Shown: piece by piece, positions 42,901-52,099 of the stretch
Numbering within the stretch: position 1 is the stretch's first letter
How the letters are laid out: each line of letters begins with the position of its first letter
NCBI GenBank assembly: GCA_905221605.1
Contig: CAJNDS010002739.1
Span: 1 to 64,000 of the forward strand
Length of the DNA stretch: 64,000 nucleotides
Origin: Symbiodinium natans
Taxonomy: Eukaryota > Sar > Dinophyceae > Suessiales > Symbiodiniaceae
Direction: 5' to 3'
The notes under the pieces: generated by a model
Told to the model about the DNA's origin: nothing
The model's database searches: none
What the model saw: the letters and a program-made list of their open reading frames with translations, nothing else
Position numbers and translations under genes: made by a program

Positions 42901-45305
42901 ATGCTTAAGGAGAGTGTCGCACTGGGCAGCTCGTGGGTCCTTCATGGTTGCAACCATCTCATGGTGCAACGCACGAATTTCGATGCTGAGCTTCGCATCG
43001 GCAGAGCTTGGAACCTCGGAAGCAAGATATAGGGGCTTGTGTAGAGAATGTGTAGCGGATATAGCGGGTATATACAGGAGCGTTAAGAAGCCTTATGCAT
43101 ATGGCATCCAGGCCACTTTGTGGCTTGGCAAGGGCACCGTCTCCACTTGGCACAGAGGCCTCCCACTTCCTGGCTGCAAGGTCGTCGCGACCTCAGCTGC
43201 CCAAAGCAGCAGTCCTCCCCGCTAAGGCCCGCCCTGGAGGTCAAAAGAACAATGAATTGGAAGGAGGAGGGAACAGGGGGGGAAGGGGGAAGGGGTGATG
43301 TTGGGACTTCCTCAAAGTTTAGGGTTCTGGGGTGCACAGTGTGTGGGTCCTGACTTCGGGCTTAAGAGTTAAGCGATGGCTATTTCCCATTTCTTGCAGC
43401 ACACTCCCTATGCGCCAGCGTAGACTCGAACCCAGACTCTCTTACACAAAAACCCACAATAGACCCACGAGAGAATCAACCACGCGACCTAGTCTGGGCC
43501 ATATTATAGACCCAAACCCAGACCCATACCAAAAAACGACAAACACAACACCCCCACCCAGAAATTCAACCACACGACCTATTCTTGGCCATCCTAAGAC
43601 CCCATACACATAGAGAAACCATGACCTGAGAAAATGGAACCCCGCAGCCGTAGGGTTGAGGGACAGCTTCCGCCTGCGCTCTGTGTAGAAGACAGCGCTG
43701 AGACCAACCCCACTCAATAGAGCCACTACAAACGCCACTTCAAGACCACACCCAAAGAAAATCACCCAACCCCTGAACCTGGAAAATGGAGACGCTCATC
43801 TTAAAAAGGTTCTCTAGGGCAGCAAGGTTAGGGTACAGCAGCTCCAAAGTGAGTCTCATGATCTAGCTCACGGCAGCGGTTTGTCTGTTGTCTACAGTGA
43901 AAATGGAAATGGCCCTCGCCAACTGATTGAGGGGTGCAATTCCTCAACCCTCGAACGCACCACCAAAGTCCTACCAAGCCACAACCCCGAAAATCGTCCC
44001 CAAAACATAAGCCCTACCCCCTACCCGAAATTCAAAACTCTAATTCCCCAAGCGTCAGACCCTTGCTCTCTTTGTAAGTTTCGGGGCCCAGAAACCCAAA
44101 ATTTTCCGATGTGTTTGCCGCTGGACGCTGGACCCTGGACGTTTTAATTTGAGCATTTAAACGGGGGTTGGCCGCTGGTGGATCTTGTCGTGTTGCGACC
44201 TGCCATGCTGAGACGAGCAGCTCTCCGGATTCTTCCTGTGGGCATGACGACAAGGTTGCCACCATTGCCGCTGGGCGTGTTGGCGTTCAGAGAGACCACC
44301 TTGGAGGCACAGAGTTCAACTCGGATGCTGATGCTCTTGTCTCACCCGAAGTAGACCAGAAGTATTCGGGCCAAGGACCTGCAGCTTCGTGCCGACCTGC
44401 GGGGAAGGTTAACAGGTTGTTCTGGGTTCTGGGTTGTGTGAGGGGCTGCAGAGTTTGTAGAAGACACCTCCAACTGATTAGAGGTTGCTACTCGACCAGC
44501 TACTGCACGACATGTCTCCAAAGATGCCTCCATGAGCTCATCGGCGCTGTCCACCTGAAAGCTCGAGCAAGGAAAGCAAGCTTGGCCTTGGCAAGGAGTG
44601 CCAGCGCCTTGCCCGTGTCCTTCCGCGGAGGCTTCTTCTCCGCTTGCTGCAGGGACTCTGGGGGGACCGAGACCAACGGCGCTGCAGTCTCACTCTGCGG
44701 TGCGTCCTCGCACTACCCAAACAATTCAACTTCAACGACGTGTAGCCCGCACATCGTGCCAAATTGGCACCGCCCGTGTCTTGACAAGCCATCTCTAGCT
44801 GTTGGCTGCTGTGGCGAAGTCTGAAAGAAAGCTTGTAACGAGACGAAAACAGAAGAGACGAAAACCAAGGTCCGCAAACTCGGCGGGCAGCTCCGTGGTC
44901 AGGAAGCCTGCTAGGAAGTCGCCCTGGCCAGAAGCCTGTAAGGTGGAGATGAACTCGAAAATGTGCGGCGACGTGATCTGGACGATGTGGTAAAACCTTC
45001 TGGGTTTAGGGTTCAAGCTTTTGGGTTTCCTGCTGCATGATCTAAGGGCAAGAAAGATCAGGGTTTAGCAGTATAGGGTGTCAGCATATGCTGTCGCACG
45101 CCATTTCATTTCCCTGACATCTTCCAACCCAGCCAAGCCACCCTGGGAAAGCCGGCTTCCGGAAAAGGGGCAGAGCATAAAGCTTCTCCGACTCCACTGC
45201 CTCGGATCCTAGGGATCCTTGGCCCTCGCCCGACGGGGCGCTCTCGGCTGCACCCTCCTCCGCTGCGCCCTCGGCCTCACCACCACCGCCTTCGTCCAGA
45301 GACAC
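36910..45305 (-). CDS. LON: Lon ATP-dependent protease, >30 exons
   Basis: Minus-strand exons reconstruct Lon from the N-terminal domain to the end. N-domain: about 45160 ([14 protein letters not shown]), 44970 ([20 protein letters not shown]), 44280 ([19 protein letters not shown]), 43010-42905 ([18 protein letters not shown]), 42735 ([14 protein letters not shown]), 42420 ([13 protein letters not shown]), 41980 ([18 protein letters not shown]), 41840, 41650, 41520 ([12 protein letters not shown]). AAA+: Walker [10 protein letters not shown] at about 41075, 40940 ([17 protein letters not shown]), Walker [14 protein letters not shown] at about 40590, [16 protein letters not shown] at 40435, [11 protein letters not shown] at 40270. 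Protease: [15 protein letters not shown] at 39190, [30 protein letters not shown], catalytic Ser in DGPSAG (about 37925), [10 protein letters not shown], catalytic Lys in IKEKTLAA, ending [20 protein letters not shown] and a 35-residue tail to a TGA at 36910. Introns are mostly GC-AG and GA-AG. It is probably mitochondrial, degrading damaged matrix proteins; the targeting exon was not found. Confidence 0.92.
38984..39007. repeat. 24-bp perfect palindrome in a Lon intron
   Basis: GCAGGCACGCGG followed at once by its exact reverse complement, with a NotI-type GCGGCCGC centre. It lies in the long intron between the exon with GLAWTALGG and the one with TGKLGK. Confidence 0.95.
40128..40142 (-). 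other. LON: 15-nt microexon of Lon
   Basis: It encodes the middle of GPLLDR and is bounded by a GA-AG intron upstream (40219-40143, 77 bp) and a GC-AG intron downstream (40127-40045, 83 bp). Without it, the conserved GPLLDRMEVIRL cannot be formed in frame. Confidence 0.85.
40475..40537. repeat. Telomere-like CCCTAAA tract inside a Lon intron
   Basis: About nine units, within the GC-AG intron between the Walker B exon (DKLGRDF) and the [10 protein letters not shown] exon. On the coding strand it reads TTTAGGG. Confidence 0.9.
41267..41284 (-). other. LON: 18-nt microexon of Lon
   Basis: Encodes exactly DHYSLE. It joins ILNE (ending about 41347) to [12 protein letters not shown] (from about 41210) to give the conserved Lon segment. 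The donors on both exons are GA and the acceptors AG before G. Confidence 0.8.
42608..42652. repeat. 10-bp (ATGCCCAGCG/T) tandem repeat in a Lon intron
   Basis: Four to five copies of a decamer that differ only at C/T/G positions (GCTATGCCCA, GCGATGCCCA). Confidence 0.9.
43100..44160. other. Long Lon intron region with a short duplication
   Basis: Between the Lon exons at about 44200 and 43020 no further exon was fixed with certainty. At about 43470-43505 and 43560-43595 a sequence around CAACCACRCGACCTA (R = A or G) recurs, giving two similar segments about 90 bp apart. A hydrophobic minus frame at 43442-43765 results from this and is probably not a gene. Confidence 0.4.
45000..45075. repeat. 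Scattered TTTAGGG units in an intron
   Basis: Two or three isolated TTTAGGG-type units lie between the first two recognised Lon exons. Confidence 0.6.
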
Positions 45306-45543
45306 CGCCGGACTTCATGCTAAACAAGCAGCTACGAGACTGAGCGCAAGAATGCATTGAATACATCAAACAGTTGTGGTCGGATGACTCTTCTACTTGC
45401 GAAGACTGAGACTCCGTGCAAGCTGCTAGCGGCCGCCTTCAGAAGCACCGCTTCCACCCTCACCTCCTTCTGCACTTGCAGCCTGAGCGCAGGTCATCAC
45501 TCATGCGATCTCCTGCGCATTGCGTGTGCCCGAGAAAGCTGTC

Positions 45544-45746
45544 ACAAGTGTGTATATACAAACATATATATATATATATATGCTCACCCCCCCCCAATGG
45601 ACCCACTGCGGATGGCAGCCGAGTCCTAGCCAGATCAAGGCAAAAAAACAACAAAACAAGAAACTAACAAAAACCAACAAACCAAAAAAATCCAAAAAAC
45701 CAAAAAAACCAAAAAAACCAAAAAAACCAAAAAAACCATCTTTTCC
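45544..45746. repeat. TA run, poly-C and CCAAAAAA repeats
   Basis: A (TA)n run (about 45563-45582) and a C9 run (about 45588-45596) lead into tandem CCAAAAAA units (about 45675-45746) that form the left shoulder of the palindrome array. Confidence 0.9.
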
Positions 45747-46675
45747 AAAACTATGGGGCTGGGGCCTCCAAAAGATGGTTTTTTTGGTTTTCTCGAGAAA
45801 AAGATGGTTTTTTTGGTTCGAAACCATCTTTTTCTCGAGAAAAAGATGGTTTTTGAGCAGCCGCTCTTCTAAAAACCATCTTTTTCTCGAGAAAAAGATG
45901 GTTTTACCAGGACAAGACCTCCAAAAACCATCTTTTTCTCGAGAAAAAGATGGTTTTACCAGGACAAGACCTCCAAAAACCATCTTTTTCTCGAGAAAAA
46001 GATGGTTTTTCCAGGACAAGATCTCCAAAAACCATCTTTTTCTCGAGAAAAAGATGGTTTTTCGAAGAGCGGCTGCTCAAAACCATCTTTTTCTCGAGAA
46101 AAAGATGGTTTCGAACCAAAAAAACCATCTTTTTCTCGAGAAAACCAAAAAAACCATCTCTTGAAGGCCCCAGCCCCATAGTTTTGGAAAAGATGGTTTT
46201 TTTGGTTTTTTTGGTTTTCTCGAGAAAAAGATGGTTTTTTGGTTCGAAACCATCTTTTTCTCGAGAAAAAGATTGTTTTGAGCAACCATCCTTCGAAAAA
46301 CCATCTTTTTCTCGAGAAAAAGATGGTTTTACCAGGAGAAGACCTCCAAAAACCATCTTTTTCTCGAGAAAAAGATGGTTTTACCAGGACAAGACCTCCG
46401 GAAACCATCTTTTTCTCGAGAAAAAGATGGTTTTTCCAGGGTAAGATCTCTAAAAACCATCTTTTTCTCGAGAAAAAGGATGGTTTTTCGAAGAGCGGCT
46501 GCTCAAAAACCATCTTTTTCTCGAGAAAAAGATGGTTTCGAACCAAAAAAACCATCTTTTTCTCGAGAAAACCAAAAAAACCATCTTTTGGAGGCCCCAG
46601 CCCCATAGTTTTGGAAAAGATGGTTTTTTTGGTTTTTTTGGTTTTTTTGGTTTTCTCGAGAAAAAGATGGTTAAG
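45747..46675. repeat. Hierarchical palindrome array, 17 CTCGAG-centred hairpins
   Basis: A 32-34-bp palindrome with arm AACCATCTTTTTCTC around a CTCGAG centre is repeated. CTCGAG occurs at 45792, 45834, 45886, 45938, 45990, 46042, 46093, 46135, 46219, 46260, 46311, 46363, 46415, 46467, 46520, 46562 and 46655. Spacings run 42, 52, 52, 52, 52, 51, 42, then 84, then 41, 51, 52, 52, 52, 53, 42, then 93. There are thus two tandem higher-order copies of about 427 bp. Each is nearly mirror-symmetric: it is bracketed by inverted copies of CCAAAACTATGGGGCTGGGG, and the flanking spacer GAGCAGCCGCTCTTC returns inverted as GAAGAGCGGCTGCTC. Both strands have long open frames (SFSREKDGF / FFSRKRWF repeats) that follow from the palindrome. 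It lies on the 5' side of the Lon gene, about 440 bp from its first recognised exon. Confidence 0.95.
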
Positions 46676-46916
46676 TTTTAGGGGTTTAAGCCTCATGCAC
46701 TACAGGGTTATAAGGTTCTAATCCTATAGGTATTGCCTTAACCTTTAACCCTAAACCTTTAACTTTAAACCCTGCAGGGTTAACCCCGTGAGAAATTTAG
46801 AGATAGACCCCGAAAAGACCCTAAACCTTTTTACAGGGTGTAATGGTTTAAAAACCGATAGGACATGTATACCTTCAGCGCCTGTAGGGTTCAAGCCTTT
46901 GCACGTGCTAGACCCC
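46676..46916. other. Spacer with degenerate CCCTAAA-like units
   Basis: Short TTAACC/CCCTAAA remnants, with no gene. It separates the palindrome array from the segmental duplication. Confidence 0.6.
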
Positions 46917-47205
46917 TATGTGGCATGGACCTTTATGTATTATTTGACGTTCTCTCTTGTTTTGTATTTAAAAACCTATAAACAAACTAAATCCAAGAAA
47001 CCTGAAGCACAAATTCACCAATTTCGTTCTCTTAGGGTTTAGGGCTTACGATTTATAATTTACTCTGTTTTTTGACGCGAACGTACAGACGCAGTCAGAT
47101 GTTGGCAACGAATACTAGCTATCACTTCTGCTCTTGCGTGGGGGATGATCCAAGCGGTCTCTCGGGTCGAGCTGCGCACCGTTGTGCGCACATTGAAGTG
47201 TCCTG

Positions 47206-47589
47206 TCAGCTGTCGTGCCCAATTGTTGCTTGGTGTGGATCGGCAAAGATCACTGCTACTGAAAGAGGCATCTTCTCATGAAGATGCCCTAACTCTTTCA
47301 AGACATCTACATTATCATTCAACGCGTACAGACGTCGGTTCGACAACCTGTAAAACTTCGTACTCTTCTTCACAAACTGAAGTGGACGCGAGTCCTGCAG
47401 TGCCCTGAACCGTCTCGTGCAGAAAACACCCCCGCAGAAAATCACTGCCTTTACCGCAAGCATTGGAATCATACAACCGCACAACCCGCTACAGTCCACC
47501 TCCGCCACGGACGCACCCATGACCGCAGAAGCCACTGCCCCGCCGATAAGGAGCCGACCAAAAAAAAGCAACGACGGCACCCATTGCAA
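47206..47589 (-). CDS. Hypothetical ORF of the duplicated unit (copy 1a)
   Basis: 127 aa. A hydrophobic N-terminus (SLLFFGRLLIGGAVASAVMG), possibly a signal peptide or membrane helix, is followed by a cysteine-rich turn and a block shared by all four copies: FVKKSTKFYRLSNRRLYALN, then DNVDVLKELGHLHEK. No family is recognised. The frame around the hydrophobic part changes between copies because of A-run length differences and a deletion, and many differences change amino acids. This may be a decaying exon or a non-coding repeat, so it is reported with low confidence. Confidence 0.3.
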   Translation of the reverse strand: MQWVPSLLFFGRLLIGGAVASAVMGASVAEVDCSGLCGCMIPMLAVKAVIFCGGVFCTRRFRALQDSRPLQFVKKSTKFYRLSNRRLYALNDNVDVLKELGHLHEKMPLSVAVIFADPHQATIGHDS

Positions 47590-48073
47590 AAGACCTGCGA
47601 AAACGTCTCGCGTAATCAGTGACCATCATACAACAATCGGTGAACAATCTTAAGACACTAATTTTTGCGGGCAACCAATAGCAACTCGTGGTCGACCAAG
47701 CCGATGCCTGAAGACGGCACGGCTGCGGCGCCTCGGAGCTTGTCTTCCTGACTCGGGAAACGGCTGCGGCCGACGCCAAGTCTCGCCAGCTGTCGTGCAG
47801 AATTGTTGCTTGGTGTGCGTCGACAAAGATCACTGCTACTGAAAGAGGCTTCTTCTCATGAAGATGCCCTAACTCTTTCAAGACATCTACATTATCATTC
47901 AACGCGTACAGACGTCGGTTCGACAATCTGTCGAACTTCGTACTCTTCTTCACAAACTGAAGTGGACGCGAGTCCTGCAGTGCCCTGAACCGTCTCGTGC
48001 AGAAAACACTCCCGCAGAAAATCACCTTGAGACACATGCCTTTACCGCAAGCATTGGAATCATGCAGCCGCAC
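47489..48073 (-). CDS. Hypothetical ORF of the duplicated unit (copy 1b read into 1a)
   Basis: A 194-codon frame that begins in unit 2 with the shared block (FVKKSTKFDRLSNRRLYALN) and reads on into unit 1 in another frame. It differs from copy 1a at several residues (Y to D, M to K, A to V). The combination of two units in one frame looks accidental. Confidence 0.2.
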   Translation of the reverse strand: MRLHDSNACGKGMCLKVIFCGSVFCTRRFRALQDSRPLQFVKKSTKFDRLSNRRLYALNDNVDVLKELGHLHEKKPLSVAVIFVDAHQATILHDSWRDLASAAAVSRVRKTSSEAPQPCRLQASAWSTTSCYWLPAKISVLRLFTDCCMMVTDYARRFRRSFAMGAVVAFFWSAPYRRGSGFCGHGCVRGGGGL

Positions 48074-48344
48074 AACCCGCTACAGTCCACCTCCGCCACG
48101 GACACTCCCATGACCGCAGAAGCCACTGCCCCGCCGAGAAGGAGCCAAAAAAAAAAAGAGCAACGACAGCACCCATTGCAAAAGACCCGCGAAAACTTCT
48201 CGGATAATCAGTGACCATCATACAACAATCGGTGAACAATCTTAAGACACTAACTTTGCGGACATCAAATAGCAACTCGTTGACCAAGCCGATGCCTGAA
48301 AACGGCGCGGCTCCAGCGCCTCGAAGCTTGTCTTCCTCACTGTG

Positions 48345-48600
48345 TGTTTTTGAGATTTAAAGGAGAACAAGAGAAGAGAAGGGAGAGAGAAAGGAGAGAG
48401 GAGAGATCAACAGGAATGCAACTCTAAATGGAAGAGCAATGAAAAGAATGGAAGAGAAATGAGGACAGGCGAAATGCAAAAATCAGGCAAAGAGAAGATG
48501 GTGCTCGTTTTCATCTTTCCTCTGGTTCTTATTTTTCTCTTCTCTTGTTCATTTCCGTTAGAAAAAACAAAAGGAATAACAATGAACATGTAAGCAAACC
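48345..48600. repeat. Purine-rich GAGA/AAGAG segment
   Basis: Starts TTTTTGAGATTTAAAGGAGA and continues as purine-rich sequence. The same start recurs at 62716 (copy 2) and, with a CTGAG variant, just before the assembly gap (51980-51999). Related purine segments are at 50030-50150 and 51175-51290. Confidence 0.8.
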
Positions 48601-48808
48601 CAGCTGATGCTCATGATTTTTTCCTTTCTCCCTCTCTCTCTCTCTCCATATATGGGCGATGGAACGGGTGTCCTTGTTGGGCCGTTTCCTGCATCTTCAA
48701 GTGAGGAACCTAAGTGTTTTCTTTTGTTCGTTTGAAGACACAGAAAGCGATTAAAAGGGACGTCCATTTTGGATTGGCAGCCAACCCAGCTGATGCTCAT
48801 GATTTTTT

Positions 48809-48841
<33 letters not shown>

Positions 48842-49014
48842 GGGCGATGGAATGGGTGTCCTTTTTGATCGTTTTCTGCATCTTCAAGCGAGGAAAAGGG
48901 ACACCCCACAAGAAAGCACTTAGGGTGTCCCTTTTGCTCGTTTGAAGACACAGAAAGCGATTAAAAGGGACGTCCATTTTGGATTGGCAGCCAACCCAGC
49001 TGATGCTCATGATT

Positions 49015-49064
<50 letters not shown>

Positions 49065-49232
49065 GCGATGGAATGGGTGTCCTTTTTTGATCGTTTTCTG
49101 CATCTTCAAGCGAGGAAAAGGGACACCCCACAAGAAAGCACTTCGGGTGTCCCTTTTGCTCGTTTGAAGACACAGAAAGCGATTAAAAGGGACGCCCGTT
49201 TTGGATTGGCAGCCAACCCAGCTGATGCTCAT

Positions 49233-49270
<38 letters not shown>

Positions 49271-49740
49271 TCTCTCTCCCTATATATGGGCGATGGAACA
49301 GGTGTCCTTTTAGATCGTTTTCTGCATCTTCAAGCGAAGAAAAGGGACACCGCAAGAAAACACTTAGGGTGCCCCTTTTGCTCGTTTGAAGACACAGCAA
49401 GCGATTAAAAGGGGCGCCCATTTTGGATTGGCAGCAAACCCAGCTGATGCTCATGATTTATCTCTCTCCCCATATATGGGCGATGGAACGGGTGTCCTTT
49501 TTGGATCGTTTTCTGCATCTTCAAGCGAAGAAAAGGGACACCACAAGAAAACACTTAGTAAGGGTGCCCCTTTTGCTCGTTTCAAGACACAGAAAGCGAT
49601 TAAAAGGGACGCCCATTTTGGATCGGCAGCAAACCCAGCTGATGCTCATGATTTATCTCTGTCTATATATGGGCGATGGAACGGGTGTCCTTCCTGATCG
49701 TTTTCTGCATCTTCAAGGGAGAAAGAAGGGCACCGCCCAA
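48600..49740. repeat. Minisatellite of about 180-225 bp units with variable (CT)n cores
   Basis: About six units, each with CCCAGCTGATGCTCATGATT, a (CT)n and TATATA stretch of very variable length, GGGCGATGGAA, GATCGTTTTCTGCATCTTCA, an inverted pair AAAGGGACACC/GGTGTCCCTTT, and GCGATTAAAAGG. The pair means each unit can form a hairpin. Confidence 0.9.
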
Positions 49741-51999
49741 GAAGGAAAAGTAACATCAGATATAGGGAGGGAAATTGAAGAGCTCCTCTCTTTACTTAGT
49801 CATTCCCTTTCCTCTCTTCTTATCTGTTGTTTTCTTCGCTTCAAAAAGCAAAATAAGGGAAAAGAGATTTCCTGAAGAGGAGGGAGGGCACCTATTGAAG
49901 AGCTCCTGTCTTTACTTAGTCATTCCCTTTCCTCTCTTATCCGTTGTTTTATTCGCTTCAAAAAGCAAAATAAGCGAAAAGAGATTTCCTGAAGAGGAGG
50001 GAGGGCACCTATCTGTAAAGAGCAATCGTTTAGAGGGGAACAGGAGAAGAGGAGCGAGAGAGAAGGACAGAGGAGAGATACAGGGAATCCAATTTCAATA
50101 GAACAGCAAAGAAAAGAATAGAAGAGAGATGAATAGAGAAGAGGGAGAGACAAAACAAGGCGCAGAGAAGATGGCACTCTTCTTTATCTATCCTCCCTCC
50201 CTTATCTCTCCCTTCCCTCTTTCTTTTCCAGATAAGAACAACTAACGAGGAATAATTATGAAAAGGAGAAGAGTAAGGAAAGGAGCAGAAGAGATAGGCC
50301 GAGAAGAGGGATATGATGAAGTACGGCAAGGTCCACGCGCAACCTCTGCTTACCCTGCCACTGTTTTATCCTGCAAGTTCCTTTCTTGTTGTTCATCAGT
50401 CAAAAAGTAACAGAAAGAGAGAAGGGAAAGGGAAGTGAGAGAGGAGAGAGAACAAGGATGCCCATTTTTCTGGAAGGGTACTGGAAAGAAGAGAAGAGAC
50501 AGGAAGCAAGGAGACGGAGTGACAAAATAAAGCGCAAAGCTCTATATATATCATCTCTCCCTTGTCTCTCCCTATTCCCTTTTGATGGGACGCCCCAGAA
50601 CTAAAATATTTAAATCCAGGTATTTGAATAATTAAATTCTTTAAATTATTTAAATGGTTGGGTTTCCAGAGGAACCAATGGATTTGAATAATTAGATTAT
50701 TTAGATTATTTTGGCGCCTCCTGTGAGCCAAGTCTGTGATGAAGTATGTCCCTTCTCCCCGCGGGCCACATTTGTGATGAAGTATGTCCCCTCTCCCCGT
50801 GGGCCAAATTTGTGATGAAGCATGTCCCCTCTCCCCGTAGGCCAGGTCTGTGATCCAGCATCCCACCAGCGTGATGAAGTAGGTTCCCTCTCTTTGTGGC
50901 TGAAGTATGTCCCCTCGCCCCGTGGGCCATGTTTGCCCCCAGCAGCGTGATGAAGTATATCCCCTCTCCCTGTGGGCCAAGTCTGTGATGAAGTATGTCC
51001 CTTCTCCCCATGATGAAGTATATTTGGAAGCTGAGAGTCGTGTTTTGGTGTGGTAGATTGTGGTAGATAGAAAGGAAAGGGCATGAGAAAGTAGCGAGAG
51101 GAGCTCTTCAATTCCCTTCCTGCTTTATTGCAACACATGCCCCTCTTGTTCTTCCTTTCTTGTGTTTTTGTCATTTAGAGGGGAACAGGAGAAGAGGAGC
51201 GAGAGAGAAGGAGAGGGGAGAGATAACAGGAATCCAATTTCAATGGAATGGCAAAGAAAAGAATAGAAGAGAGATGAATAGAGAAGATGGAGAGACAAAA
51301 CGAGGCGCTGAGAAGATGGCACTCTTCTTTATCTATCCTATCTCCCTTATCTCTCCCTTCCCTCTTTCTTTTCGAAATAAGAACAACTAAAGAGGAATAA
51401 TTATGAAAAGGAGAAGAGTAAGGAAAAGAGCAGAAGAGATAGGCCGAGAAGAGGGACATGATGAAGTACGGCAAGGTCCAAGCGCAAGGAGTCACCCTCT
51501 GCTTTACCTTCCACTGCTTTGTCATACCTGTCTTGTGCTTTATCAGTTAAACGGAAACAGAAGGAGAGAAGGGAAAGGGAAGTGAGAGAGGAGAGACAAC
51601 AAGGAGGCCATTTTAATTTTCTGGAAGGGTACTGAACAGAAGAGAGGAGACAAGAAACAAGGAGACGGAGGAACACAACAAGGCGCAAAGAAGATGGCAC
51701 TCTTCTTTGTCTATCATCTCTCCCTTCCTTGTCTCTCCCTTTTCCCTCTATTCTTAAAAAGGACAAGACCTCTTCGCAGATAGGTGCCCTCTCTCCTCTT
51801 CAGGAAGCCCCCATTGCCCTTATTTTGCTTGCTTTCTGAAACGACAAGGAAAACAACACATAGAAAGAGAGGAAATGGAATGAACCAATAGGCAGTGGAG
51901 CTCTTCAATTTCTTTCCCTATCTCTTTTCTTCTTTTTTTATTCTTCATTCAACAAGGAAAAGAAGCTTCCTTTTGTGTGTTTCTGAGATTTAAAGGAGA
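49741..51999. repeat. Low-complexity purine/pyrimidine repeats with two duplications
   Basis: Sub-repeats: GAAGAGCTCCT with TTTACTTAGTCATTCCC at about 49776 and 49896 (120-bp tandem pair); a block of about 370 bp at 50030-50400 repeated at 51177-51540; and a 36-bp-type array at about 50735-51020 (CCCTCTCCCCGTGGGCCA followed by TGTGATGAAG). No gene is visible. Ser/Leu/Phe- and Arg/Glu-rich frames are repeat artefacts. Confidence 0.85.
50735..51020. repeat. Tandem repeat, unit about 36 bp (TGTGATGAAGTATGTCCC...)
   Basis: About eight units with a common TGATGAAGTATGTCCC and CCCCGTGGGCCA, some separated by a longer spacer with GCAGCGTGATG. Confidence 0.85.
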
Positions 52000-52099
52000 N
52001 NNNNNNNNNNNNNNNNNNNNNNNNNNNNNNNNNNNNNNNNNNNNNNNNNNNNNNNNNNNNNNNNNNNNNNNNNNNNNNNNNNNNNNNNNNNNNNNNNNN
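52000..52099. other. Assembly gap (100 N)
   Basis: Exactly 100 N, the usual code for a gap of unknown size. The left edge ends in the same GAGATTTAAAGGAGA that begins the purine segment inside each duplication copy, so the gap probably hides further copies of that repeat. Confidence 0.99.

Larger units (their letters stand above)
47100..48340. repeat. 580-bp tandem duplication within the segmental duplication
   Basis: Two head-to-tail units: CAGCTGTCGTGC recurs at 47207 and 47787, an offset of 580 bp. They are roughly 90-95 per cent alike by eye. Unit 2 carries a small insertion (about 12 bp, TTGAGACACATG) and a longer A-run. The arrangement is present in both copies of the larger duplication, so the tandem step came first. 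Confidence 0.9.
46917..49734. repeat. Segmental duplication, copy 1
   Basis: Matches 61331-64000 almost base for base, starting at TATGTGGCATGGACC. The coordinate offset falls from 14414 at the left to 14266 at the right because copy 2 has deletions, among them about 37-40 bp near 61918 and part of one minisatellite unit near 63061. Microsatellite lengths also differ. The window ends inside copy 2, so the full length is unknown. Confidence 0.95.

Noticed and set aside
43442-43765. Hydrophobic 107-codon minus frame (possible membrane protein)
   Set aside because: Lies inside the Lon gene between two exons and arises from a short duplicated segment; no splice or domain support.
45563-45596. 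CRISPR-like regular spacing in the neighbouring array
   Set aside because: The repeats are palindromes with near-identical spacers in a eukaryotic genome; no cas genes and no diverse spacers.
45501-46721. Overlapping frames of 150-246 codons on both strands (SFSREKDGF, FFSRKRWF repeats)
   Set aside because: The palindromic unit lacks stops in several frames and reads much the same on both strands; there is no start context, splice signal or non-repeat domain.
48558-49454. 298-codon minus frame with repeated MSISWVGCQSK and FNRFLCLQTSK
   Set aside because: Translation of the minisatellite; units change length with the CT core, and the same peptides occur in several frames.
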